Shown here: positions 26,496-36,830 of the stretch, piece by piece
Position numbering within the stretch: the stretch's first letter is position 1
Layout: each line of letters begins with the position of its first letter
Notes under the pieces: generated by a model
Databases searched by the model: none
What the model was told of the DNA's origin: nothing
The model's input: the letters and a program-made list of their open reading frames with translations, nothing else
Made by a program: the position numbers and the translations under genes
Source: Xenopus tropicalis
Taxonomy: Eukaryota; Chordata; Amphibia; Anura; Pipidae
Direction: 5' to 3'
NCBI RefSeq assembly: GCF_000004195.4
Contig: NC_030683.2
Location: 1,429,155 to 1,493,154, forward strand
DNA length: 64,000 nucleotides

Positions 26496-27837
26496 TGCGC
26501 CACCTCTGGCCCAATGACACGGCGCCACCTCTGGCCAAATGACACAGCGCCACCTCTGGCCCAATGACACGGCGCCACCTCTGGCCCAATGACACAGCGC
26601 CCGGCCAAACACGGCCCCCTCTGGCCCAATGGACACGCGCCACCTCTGGCCCAATGACACGCGGCCCACCTCTGGCCCAATGAACCACGGCGCACCTATG
26701 GCCCAATGACACGGCGCCACCTTGGCCAATGACACAGCGCCACTCTGGCCCAATGACACGGCGCCAACCTTCTGGCCCAAATGACACGGCGCCACCTCTG
26801 GCCATAACACGGCGCACCTCTGGGCCGCAATGACAACAGCGCACCTCGGCCCAATAACACGGCGCCACTCTGGCCCAATGACACTGCGCCACCTCTGCCG
26901 CAATGACACAGCGACCCTCTGGCCCAATGACACGGGCACCACCTCTGGCCCAATGACACGGCGGCCCAATGACAATGACACAGCGCCACCTCTCAATGCC
27001 ATGGCCCAATGACACGGCGCCACCTCTGGCCAAATGGACACAGCGCCACCTCTGGCCCATGACCACAGCGCCACCTCTGGCCAATGACACGGCGCACCTC
27101 TGGCCCAATGACACGGCGCCACCTCTGGCCCAATACACGGCGCCACCTCTGGCCCAATGACACGGCGCCACCTCTGGCCAATGACACGCCCACGCTCTGG
27201 CCCAATAACCCACTGGCCAATGACACGGCCCACCTCTGGCCCAATGACACAGCGCCACCTCTGGCCCAATGACACGGCGCCACCTCTGGCCCAATGACAC
27301 AGCGCCACCTCTGGCCCAATGACACGGCGCCACCTCTGGCCCAATGACACAGCGCCACCTCTGGCCCAATGACACGGCGCCACCTCTGGCCCAATGACAC
27401 AGCGCCACCTCTGGCCCAATGACACGGCGCCACCTCTGGCCCAAATGACACCAGCGCCACCTCTGGCCCAATGACACTGGCGCCACCTCTGGCCAATGAC
27501 ACAGCGCCACCTCTGGCCCAATGACACGGCGCCACCTCTGGCCCAATGACACAGCGCCACCTCTGGCCCAATGACACGGCGCCACCTCTGGCCCAATGAC
27601 ACAGCGCCACCTCTGGCCCAATGACACAGCGCCACCTCTGGCCCAATGACACAGCGCCACCTCTGGCCCAATGACACGGCGCCACCTCTGGCCAATGACA
27701 CAGCGCCACTCTGGCCCAATGACACGGCGCCACTCTGGCCCAATGACACAGCGCCACCTCTGGCCCATGACACAGCGCCACCTCTGGCCCAATGACACGG
27801 CGCCACCTCTGGCCCAATGACACGGCGCCACCTCTGA
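26496..27837. repeat. 25-bp minisatellite with CCAAT core, about 54 copies
   Basis: The unit is gacac(g/a)gcgccacctctggc followed by ccaat. Between about 27,246 and 27,600 units with CGGCGCC and CAGCGCC alternate strictly, so the working unit there is a 50-bp dimer. Each unit has a CCAAT box core. The Trp/Arg/Gly-rich minus-strand open frames are artefacts. Confidence 0.97.
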
Positions 27838-27897
27838 CAAATACCATAAAGAATAACTGTGCTCTCCAATGTACTAACACTTTCTCTTGATTAGCAA

Positions 27898-27917
27898 ACT
27901 ACAATTCCCATAATTCT
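27898..27917. promoter_or_regulatory. ZNF143-like motif upstream of exon b
   Basis: The sequence actacaattcccataattct matches the ACTACAaTTCCCA core bound by ZNF143/Staf in vertebrates. It is intronic and its use is unknown. Confidence 0.4.
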
Positions 27918-28030
27918 CAGTCAGGACAGCCATGGTTAAGATATCCCAGATTTAGAGAACTGTGAACTATACAGTGGGGTACAGTATTGGGTTTGGGGGG
28001 CTTGCTAATCTCATTCCTGCTCTTGTACAG

Positions 28031-28189
28031 ATAATGCTACTAACAGACCCCGAGATAGAGAGCAGCCTGATGATCAGCTCAGATGAAGGGGCCACCTACC
28101 AGAAATACCGGCTGAATTTCTACATTCAGAGCCTCCTCTTCCACCCCAGGCAGGAAGACTGGATTCTGGCCTACAGCCAAGATCAGAAG
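28031..28189 (+). CDS. sorcs2: sorcs2 coding exon b (VPS10 domain)
   Basis: The acceptor is tcttgtacag and the donor is AAG|gtgagt. The exon is 53 codons, phase 0 at both ends, beginning IMLLTDPEIESSLMISSDEG and ending WILAYSQDQK. SSDEGATY is another Asp-box. The sequence is clean although a 25-bp minisatellite ends about 190 bp upstream and a 19-bp minisatellite starts about 50 bp downstream. Confidence 0.96.
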
Positions 28190-28235
28190 GTGAGTTTATT
28201 GGCCGTAAGATGTCACGTGATATGGATTGGTCTGG

Positions 28236-28960
28236 AGACGTAGGGCAAGATGGAGACAGTAGGGGAAGATGGGGACAGTAGGGCAAGATGGGGACAGTAG
28301 GACAATATGGAGACAGTAGGGCAAGATGGGGACAGTAGGGCAAGATGGAGACAGTAGGGCAAGATGGAGACAGTAGGGCAAGATGGAGACAGTAGGACAA
28401 GATGGAGACAGTAGGGCAAGATGGAGTCAGTAGGCAAGATGAGACAGTAGGGCAAGATGGGGAACAGTAGGGCAAGATGGAGACAGTAGGGCAAGATGGA
28501 GAAGTAGGCAAGATGGGAGTAGGGCAAGATGGGGACAGTAGGCAAGATGGGGACAGTAGGGCAAGATGGAGACAGTAGGGCAAGATGGAGACAGTAGGGC
28601 AAGATGGAGACAGTAGGACGATGAGACAGTAGGCAAGATGAGAAGTAGGCAAGATGGAGAAAGTAGGGGCAAGATGGAGACAGTAGGGCAAGATGGACAG
28701 TAGGCAAGATGGAGACCAGTAGGACAAGATGGAGACAGTAGGGCAAGATGGAGACAGTAGGAAAATGGGGACCAGTAGGAAAAGATGGGGACAGTAGGGC
28801 AAGATGGGGACAGTAGGGCAAGATGGAGACAGTAGGACAAGATGGGGACAGTAGGGCAAGATGGAGACAGTAGGACAAGATGGGGACAGTAGGAAAAGAT
28901 GGGGACAGTAGGGCAAGATGGGGACAGTAGGGCAAGATGGGGACAGTAGGGCAAGATGTT
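28236..28960 (-). repeat. 19-bp minisatellite, array B (reverse)
   Basis: The unit reads agggcaagatggagacagt on the plus strand, which is the reverse complement of array A. Variants ggggacag/ggagacag and agggcaag/aggacaag correspond to those of array A. About 37 copies fill most of the 0.9-kb intron between exons b and c. Indels cluster at about 28,430-28,760. Confidence 0.97.
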
Positions 28961-29110
28961 AATAGTGGGGTAAGAGTGGGGTATGATGATGATACTGGGA
29001 CAAGCTGACTGGGTGGCAGATCGGACTGTTTCTGGGGGTCGGTACCAATAGACCCAGTAGGGTTCCGGCAGGAATAAGACCTTGTGCTATTTATTATATT
29101 TCTTTTCCAG

Positions 29111-29184
29111 CTCTTCAGCTCATCGGAGTTTGGGCGGCGTTGGCTCCTCCTCAGCGAGGCCGTGGCGCCCAATCGATTTTATTG
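29111..29184 (+). CDS. sorcs2: sorcs2 coding exon c (VPS10 domain)
   Basis: The acceptor is tcttttccag and the donor is TTG|gtaaat. It encodes LFSSSEFGRRW and then APNRFYW, with the tryptophan codon split TG|G across the next intron. SSSEFGRRW is an Asp-box variant typical of SorCS proteins. A second copy of the donor context (attggtaaat) lies 31 bp downstream. Confidence 0.95.
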
Positions 29185-29994
29185 GTAAATATTTATTTTC
29201 TTTGATTTTTTATTGGTAAATGTCCAAAAAGCAGCGGCGCCACCGAAACGGGGCCACCCATTAACCTGTCGGCTGCTCGGGACTGCGATGGGTTCAGCAA
29301 GTAAGGGGTTAAATGTCAGGCCAATGAAACCTTTGAAATGAAGATAATGAGCTGCGTTCATGGGGGGGGGGGAGACAATGAGAAGGTGTAGGTGGTGCCT
29401 GATGGGTAATCGGGGTGCAGGGGGCGGTTGCTAAGAGAAATTAGCAGTTTCGGGACTAATTGAAACCCAAGGTTTTTATTTTTTACTCTCTGACTATAGA
29501 GAATCGTTAGTTTAAAGCCGGGAAAGCGCAGGTTGTATTGTTACCGCCGGCAACACCGCGCCTCCCACTGCGCCGGGTTTGGAACAAAGCCCCCCCCACG
29601 CGCCGCCAAATAAAAAATGTCATTATGAAAATATTGTAGAGAAATGAAAGGGAAATAGAAATGAATCCGCCTCCCATTCTCTTTAATTGGGCCGCGGTGA
29701 AATCGGAGCCGCGTTAACCCTCACCGCGCTGCAAGGCCTTGTGGGAAATGATAAGCGGATTCGCACTATAGGGCAATTCTCCCTCATTGCTGGCTGCAGG
29801 GTTGGCATAACAACCACCCGAGGGATAATGACCCCGCGCCAACCCGGCGGAGAGGAGATTTAGCCACCAGCAAAGGAAGGGGTTCTTCATTATAAGGACC
29901 TTATAAGCTTCCCCCCGATGAGGGTTAAGTTTCCCTTTGCTCTTGCAGGAACTTTTGCAGGATCTGGTGCCATGTCGCAGGGAAGATGTTCCGT
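29185..29994. other. Unique intron start after exon c
   Basis: It includes a second copy of the splice-donor context at 29,206-29,220 and a CG-containing stretch at 29,500-29,730. No gene was recognised. Confidence 0.6.
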
Positions 29995-32420
29995 GGGCAA
30001 GATGGAGACAGTAGGACAAGATGGAGACAGTAGGACAAGATGGAGACAGTAGGGCAAGATGGAGACAGTAGGACAAGATGGAGACAGTAGGACAAGATTG
30101 AGACAGTAGGACAAGATGGAGACAGTAGGGCAAGATGGAGACAGTAGGACAAGATTGAGACAGTAGGGCAAGATGGAGACAGTAGGACAAGATGAGACAG
30201 TAGGACAAGATGGAGACAGTAGGACAAGATTGAGACAGTAGGACAAGATGGAGACAGTAGGGCAAGATGGAGACAGTAGGACAAGATTGAGACAGTAGGA
30301 CAAGATGGAGACAGTAGGGCAAGATGGAGACAGTAGGGCAAGATGGAGAGAGTAGGACAAGATGGAGACAGTAGGGCAAGATGGAGACATTAGGGCAAGA
30401 TGAATACAGTAGGGCAAGATGAAGACAGTAGGGCAAGATTGAGACAGTAGGGCAAGATGGGGACAGTAGGGCAAGATGGGGACAGTAGGACAAGATGGAG
30501 ACAGTAGGGCAAGATGGAGACATTAGGGCAAGATGAATACAATAGGGCAAGATTAAGACAGTAGGGCAAGATGGAGACAGTAGGGCAAGATGGGGACAGT
30601 AGGACAAGATGGGGACAGTAGGAAAATGGGCAGTAGGCAAGATGGGGACAGTAGGGCAAGATGGAGACAGTAGGGCAAGATGGAGACAGTAGGACAAGAT
30701 GGAGACAGTAGGGCAAGATGGGACAGTAGGACAAGATGGGGACAGTAGGACAAGATGGGGGACAGTAGGGCAAGATGGGGACAGTAGGGCAAGATGGAGA
30801 CAGTAGGGCAAGATGGGGACAGTAGGGCAAGATGGAGACAGTAGGGCAAGATGGGGACAGTAGGGCAAGATGGAGACAGTAGGGCAAGATAGAGACAGTA
30901 GGACAAGATGGAGACAGTAGGACAAGATGGAGACAGTAGAGCAAGATGAAGAAAGTAGGGCAAGATGGGGACAGTAGGACAAGATGGAGACAGTAGGGCA
31001 AGATGGGGACAGTAGGGCAAGATGAAGAAAGTAGGGCAAGATGGGGACAGTAGAGCAAGATGAAGAAGTAGGGCAAGATGGAGACAGTAAGAGCAAGATG
31101 AAGAAAGTAGGGCAAGATGGGGACAGTAGGACAACGATGGAGACAGTAGGACAAGATGGAGACAAGCACAGAGGGCAAGATGAGAGACAGTATAGGAAAG
31201 AATGGAGACAGTAGGGCAAGATGGCAAGTAAGGACAAGATGAACAGTAGGGCAAGATTTGGAACAGTGGGCCAAGATGGGCACAGTAGGGCAAGATGGGG
31301 ACAGTAGGACAAGATGGAGAACAGTAGGGCAGATGGAGACAGTAAGGACAAAGGAGACAGTAAGGGCAAGATGGGAACAGTAGGGCAAGATAGGGACAGT
31401 AGGACAAGATGGAGACAGTAAACAAGATGGAGACAGTAGGGCAAGATGGAGACAGTAGGGCAAGATGGGGACAGTAGGACAGATGGAGACAGTAAGGGCA
31501 AAGATGGAGAACAGTAGGACAAGATGGAGAGTAGGGCAAGATGGAGACAGTGGACAAGATGGAGACAGTCGGGAAAGATGGGCAGTACGGACAAGATTGG
31601 GACAGTGGGCAAGATGGAGACAGTAAGGGCAAGATGGGGACAGTAGGACAAGATGGAGACAGTAGGGCAGATGGAGACAGTAGGGCAGATGGGGACAGTA
31701 GGATAGATGGAGACAGTAGGAAAGATGGAGACAGTAGGACAAGATGGAGACAGTAGGGCAAGATGGGGACAGTAGGACAAGATGGAGACAGTAGGGCAAG
31801 ATGGGGACAGTAGGACAAGATGGAGACAGTAGGGCAAGATGGAGACAGTAGACAAGCATGGAACAGTAGGGCAAGATGGGAACAGTAAAGGACAAGATGG
31901 AGACCAGTAGGGCGAATGGAGACAGTAGCGGCAAGATGGGCACAGTAGGGGCAAGATGGGCGACAGTAGGACAAATTGGAGACAGTAAGGAGCAGATGGG
32001 ACGAGTAGGACAGATGGAGACAGTAGGCAAGATGAGACAAGTAGGGCAAGATAGGACAGTACGGACAAGATCGGAGACAGTAGGGCAAGATGGAGCAGTA
32101 AGGGCAAGATGAGACAGTAGGGCAGATGGGGACAGTAGGACAAGATGGAGACAAGTAGGGCAAGATGGAACAGTAGGGCAAGATGGGGACAGTAAGGACA
32201 AGATGGAGACAGTAGGGCAAATGGAGACGTAGGGCAAGATGGGGACAGTAGGAACAAGATGGAGACCAGAGGCAAGATTGGAGACAGTTAGGGCAAGATG
32301 GGGACAGTAGGGAACAAGTGGAGACAGTAAGGGCTAGATGGAGACACGTAGGCGCAAGATGGGCGTGTAGTAATCCGTATGATTAAAAGACTTGGTACGA
32401 CACGCCTCAAAAGGACAAGA
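29995..32420 (-). repeat. 19-bp minisatellite, array C (reverse)
   Basis: Same unit and variants as array B. It is clean up to about 31,130 and then increasingly full of insertions and deletions. Minus-strand frames up to 853 codons are products of the stop-free repeat. Confidence 0.96.
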
Positions 32421-34300
32421 TGGAGCCGTAAAGGTGCAAGATGTGAGGAGCGTAGGGCCAGATGGGGGAACAGTAGGGCCTAACTGTCGTCCCCAGTGCA
32501 AGTATGTGAGACAGCCAGGACAAATGGAGACAGTTAAGGCGCAAGATGGAGACAGTAGGGACCGGTAACAAAGATGGACACTCATCGTAGCGATCTTGGC
32601 CCACCAGACTTAAGAGCGTGCATGTAGGTCCGCAAGATGAAGAGTCCATATTGTCCTACTAACAATATGATTCAATACGTCATTAAGTGCTAACTTGGGG
32701 CTGATAGGCGCAGCATGACATAAGGTCGCCAGGGTACTCTGATCCTTATGCGGCATAATGTTCTGTGGACTTTTTCACCCTCAAATTGTGTCCAAAAGAA
32801 ATCATACCCAGGGTTTCCTGAGTCAAGCCTTGTCAGTCTATATTTAGTCACTACTGGGATTACACCTCGGGCCCCTTCTGGATTGTTGAACCCTCTTAAA
32901 GGAACTTCCTGTGTTTCTTTTCCATGTTGACTTGATGCGCTCAGTGGCACACTAATGCTCTTGATCTTCAATCAGTTCATTGCCTGAAGCCCCCAAAAGA
33001 CCGACTCTCCTGGTGCGGTGCGGCGCAGCCGTATTTTCATCACTGTGTTGCCCCACTATGCCCTTGTCTCCATTGCCGTCAGCCTGATCAAAATACCACA
33101 CTTTTTGGCGCAAGACGCACCTCTGCATTGAGGTGCCCATCATTCATTTTGACTAGCAATTGAATCACCCACTCAGATGTGCGCGACATTAGGCCACTGG
33201 TCTTGCCACCCTGGGTATCTGGAGTATTCTTGTCCATCTGGGTCCTGATCTTGCCTACGGGCCATACCCATTAGCTTTACATACCTAGCTGTGAGCGGTA
33301 CCTTCGCACTTCTCTTCATCTACTATTCCAATCTGAGACGTCCTATCCTTGCTTCACCACTGATTATCAACGTCCTATATAATTTCAATAACAGAGTTTT
33401 TACTCGAGCAATTAGGCCATACATAAATACATAAATGGGGCTATCCAGTACGTAGGAGGCGTGAACTGTCTCCACTTAGGTTCTGCGTGCTAACTCGTTT
33501 TCATAATGAAGATCATGGTTCACCACTTACCCCTCAGCGACTGTCCTTCCTATCACATTGACCACGATAAATCACCGGGACGTTTCGTCGGCAATAATTC
33601 CGAATGCCGCTAAATACACGAGCCGCCGAGGTTTTTGCCGGGATGACTAAATTCCTCTGGATGGTGGAATTACTGTACGTCTCTCAATTGAATTACGGAG
33701 ATCATTATCTTCGGGGCTCTCAGCGCAACGTGACGTTTTACTTTTGTGTGACCAAGATACATGGGGGGGGAACTCAATTCGCTTTTCGTCCGTATGGCGT
33801 CTCGCTTAAGAAAGAATGTCTCTCGTATTCCACACGGAATTTCTATTGGGTAGTTAAGATTGCGTCAACTGAGAGATGGGGAAAGGATCTTTGGCTACAG
33901 GCTCACGTTAGGTTTGCTCCTCAGTGGGAGTTTCAGCATAAAGTCGCTCACATATAATCAATTGGAGAGCCCCCTTGGCTCAAAAACTGTGTAGCAAAAT
34001 GGAGTCGCAAACAAGATCGAATTCTCTCCTGCGAGGGTCATGGGTCAATTTGATATCGCTTTGGCCCCGCCTGTCTCCCACATTCTCTGTCTCTCTTAGG
34101 ACACTCCGGTGTTGCTCCCCACTCTTGCTCACTCACCTCCGTTGGTGCAGCTCTCATAGTTGCCTACTACATAGACGACGTGGAGTAAGCCATGCCGACT
34201 TGGCTCGCTCCCTTGTCAGTTCCTCCGGTAAGCAGCAGCCTATTCATGTGGGCCCACCTAAGAATGGATGTACAGTAGCCGCATACTTGAATGCATAATT
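32421..34300. repeat. Noisy first copy of a duplicated unique segment
   Basis: After the array decays, a non-repetitive segment begins near 32,680 (taacttggggctgat). It matches 36,830-38,030 in order. Shared anchors are ttctgtggactttttcaccc at 32,761 and 36,886, aataattccgaatg at 33,593 and 37,557, and tgtgtagcaaaatggagtc at 33,988 and 37,890. The distance shrinks from 4125 to 3902, so the copies differ by many small indels. The 117-codon frame at 33,604 belongs to this noisy sequence and has no recognised family. Confidence 0.85.
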
Positions 34301-36440
34301 GAGACAGTACTGTACCATATGCTATGCCGATAGACGCTCTGAGTGCGCACAATCGTGATGCACATGATAGGCACATATGCTTGCAAATGCACAGTGACAC
34401 ACTAAGATGGAGATCAGATGCTCCATGCTTCAGATTGGAGACAGTAGCTGAGTCAAGATGGAGACGAGTAGTACAGAATCGGAGACACGTAGGATCGCAA
34501 AGATGGTAGGACATTAGGGCAAGATGAATCAACATGTAGGGCAAGATGATAGCACATGTAGGAACCGCAAAGATTGAAGACAGTTAACGGCGTCCAGATG
34601 GACAGGTCAGTAGGGGGCAAGAATGGGGACTATACACTGGTCTCACAGATTGGCAAAGACAGTAAGGGCAAGACTTAATGCAGAGATTTAGGGTTTGCGG
34701 CAAGATTGAACTACAGTAAGGTAGGCAGGGATCGATGAAGACAGTAGGGCAAGATGAGACAGTAAGGGCAAGATGGGGACAGTAGGACAATGATGCGCGC
34801 ATGACATTGTGAAGGAACACTGATGGGGACAGTAAGGGCATCATGCCATGGGGACAGTAGGGCAAAGATGGAGATCAGTAGCGCAAGATGGAGACAGTAG
34901 TGATATGAGACTCGGAGACAGTAGGTAGCATAAGATGGGGATTCCAGCATCAGGACTAGATGGGCGACAGTTGGGAGGACATTCCTAAGATGGGGACAGT
35001 AAGGGCAAGATGGGACAGGTAGGGGTCCACCCAATGGATAACCATGTAGCACGCCTGCAATGATGAGGTACAGTAGGTCGTACACAGTATTGGGGACAGT
35101 GGTGCCGACCTAGAGGTTCTACCATCTTGGGAGACCAGTAGGGCTAAACTGATGTGGCGACAGCTAGGGCAGATAGTGAGACCTATGTAGGGTGCAAGAT
35201 ACGTAGTACCCGTTCGGAACACAGATGGAGAAGTAAGGACAAGGAATCGGAGACAGTAGAGCAAAGATGAATCGAAAGTATGGCGCCTAACTAGCTCCAA
35301 TCTTTTGGTGGGCTACTGTACGTACGCACAATGGTCTGGTATGACCAGTAGGCGCAAGACTGGGGACCAAGTAGGGCTAACGACGAAGAAAATGCTTATG
35401 CGCAAGATGGGAGCTAGTAAGAGCAGTAACACGGTAAGTACAAGATGGAGAGCGGTCAATGCTTGCCAAGATGGGCTAGACAGTAGGACAGAGATGGAGC
35501 ACGATGTACCGAGTCATAGATGGAGACAGTAGGGCATTCTTGTCCTAAGTCCGGGAAATAGGAGTGGTAGTAGAGGGGACAGTAGGACAAGAAATGGTGA
35601 CAGTAGGGCAAGATGGAGACAGTAAGGGCAAGATGGGACAGTAGGACAAAGCATGTCGCGCCAGACTAGCCTGTACGGGCAAGCATGGAGTACAGTAGGA
35701 CAACAGATAGAAAGACTAGTAGGGCAGTGATGCCGATGCGACCTAGTAGCTGTCGACAATGATCCAGTCGCTACAAGTAGTGGCCATACTGTGCATACAT
35801 TCTGTCGCTATCTGGGTGGGGACAGTCCATCATGGTATGCCACTACTGTGGCCGCAGTCAGCCCTACTAGTGTCCATCTTGCCCTACTGTCTCCATCTTT
35901 TCCTATCTAGTGCCCGCATCTTGCAGTCCTACTGTTTGGAGAACATACGTAAGGATTCATAGAATGGAGACAGTAGTTGCGCACACGATCTGGTCCCTAT
36001 GCGACATTGTAGGAACAAGATGGAGACAGCTAGGGCAAGATGGAGACAGTCATGGCCATCTTGGCGATAGGCTACAGTAGCGCTGAAGCCTGCGCGGAAA
36101 GTAGGACTATAAATGGAGCACAGCTCAGTGGCAAGATGGAGACAGTAGCGATCAGATCGGACGATCAGTAGGGCAAGATGGAGACAGTAGGGCAAGATAG
36201 GGACAGTAGGAAAGATGGAGACAGTAGGGCTAAGGCTAGTCTGTGAGTACAGCTCATAAGGGAAGAATGGAGACAGTAGGGCAAGATAGGGTCAGGTCGC
36301 GACAAGCATTGCGGAGCTAGGCCGCAATCATTTCAACACGTATGGAGAAGATGCGATGAACGAGTGGGCAAGAATGGATGGAGGAGTCAGTGACAGATCG
36401 CGCACACTCGTTGCAGCTAGCTTCTTCACTTCTGCACTAG
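34301..36440 (-). repeat. Heavily degraded 19-bp array
   Basis: Recognisable units (gcaagatggagacagtag) are scattered among insertions of apparently random bases. The orientation is that of array C. The density of short random insertions is unlike anything in the flanking arrays. Confidence 0.75.
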
Positions 36441-36830
36441 ATGGGGACAGTCATGGTCCGAACCAAGATGGAGATCAGATACGGCAAGATGGAGACAGTA
36501 GGGCAAGATAGGGACAGTAGGATACAAGATGGAGACAGTAGGGCAAGATGGAGACAGTAGGGCAGACTGCGGGCAGTAAGGAAATAAGATGGAGACAGTA
36601 GGACAAGATGGAGACAGTAGGACAAGATGGAGACAGAGGGTCAAGATGGAGACAGTAGGACAAGATGGAGACAGTAGGGCAAGATGGGAACAGTAGGGCA
36701 AGATGGAGACAGTAGGGCAAGATGGAGACAGTAGGGCAAGTTGGAGACAGTAGGGCAAGATGGAGGCAGTAGGGCAAGATGGAGGCAGTAGGGCAAGATG
36801 AAGAGTATACAACAAGATAATGTCATTAAG
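36441..36830 (-). repeat. 19-bp minisatellite, clean right end of array C
   Basis: About 20 well-preserved units, ending in the same junction (cattaag, then aacttgggg) as seen at about 32,680. Confidence 0.93.

Noticed and set aside
26415..27880. 484-codon minus-strand Trp/Arg/Gly-rich frame
   Set aside because: It is a translation of the 25-bp minisatellite in three registers.
29714..32275. 853-codon minus-strand frame rich in Cys, Pro, Ser, Leu
   Set aside because: It is the stop-free strand of the 19-bp minisatellite. Array A (16.5-18.6 kb) gives similar frames on plus.
33604..33957. 117-codon frame in array-free sequence
   Set aside because: It lies in the noisy first copy of the duplicated segment. 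The cleaner copy at 37.6-37.9 kb does not keep the frame open, and no family was recognised.
28236..36830. Possible CRISPR-like direct repeats
   Set aside because: The units are contiguous with no unique spacers and lie in vertebrate introns.
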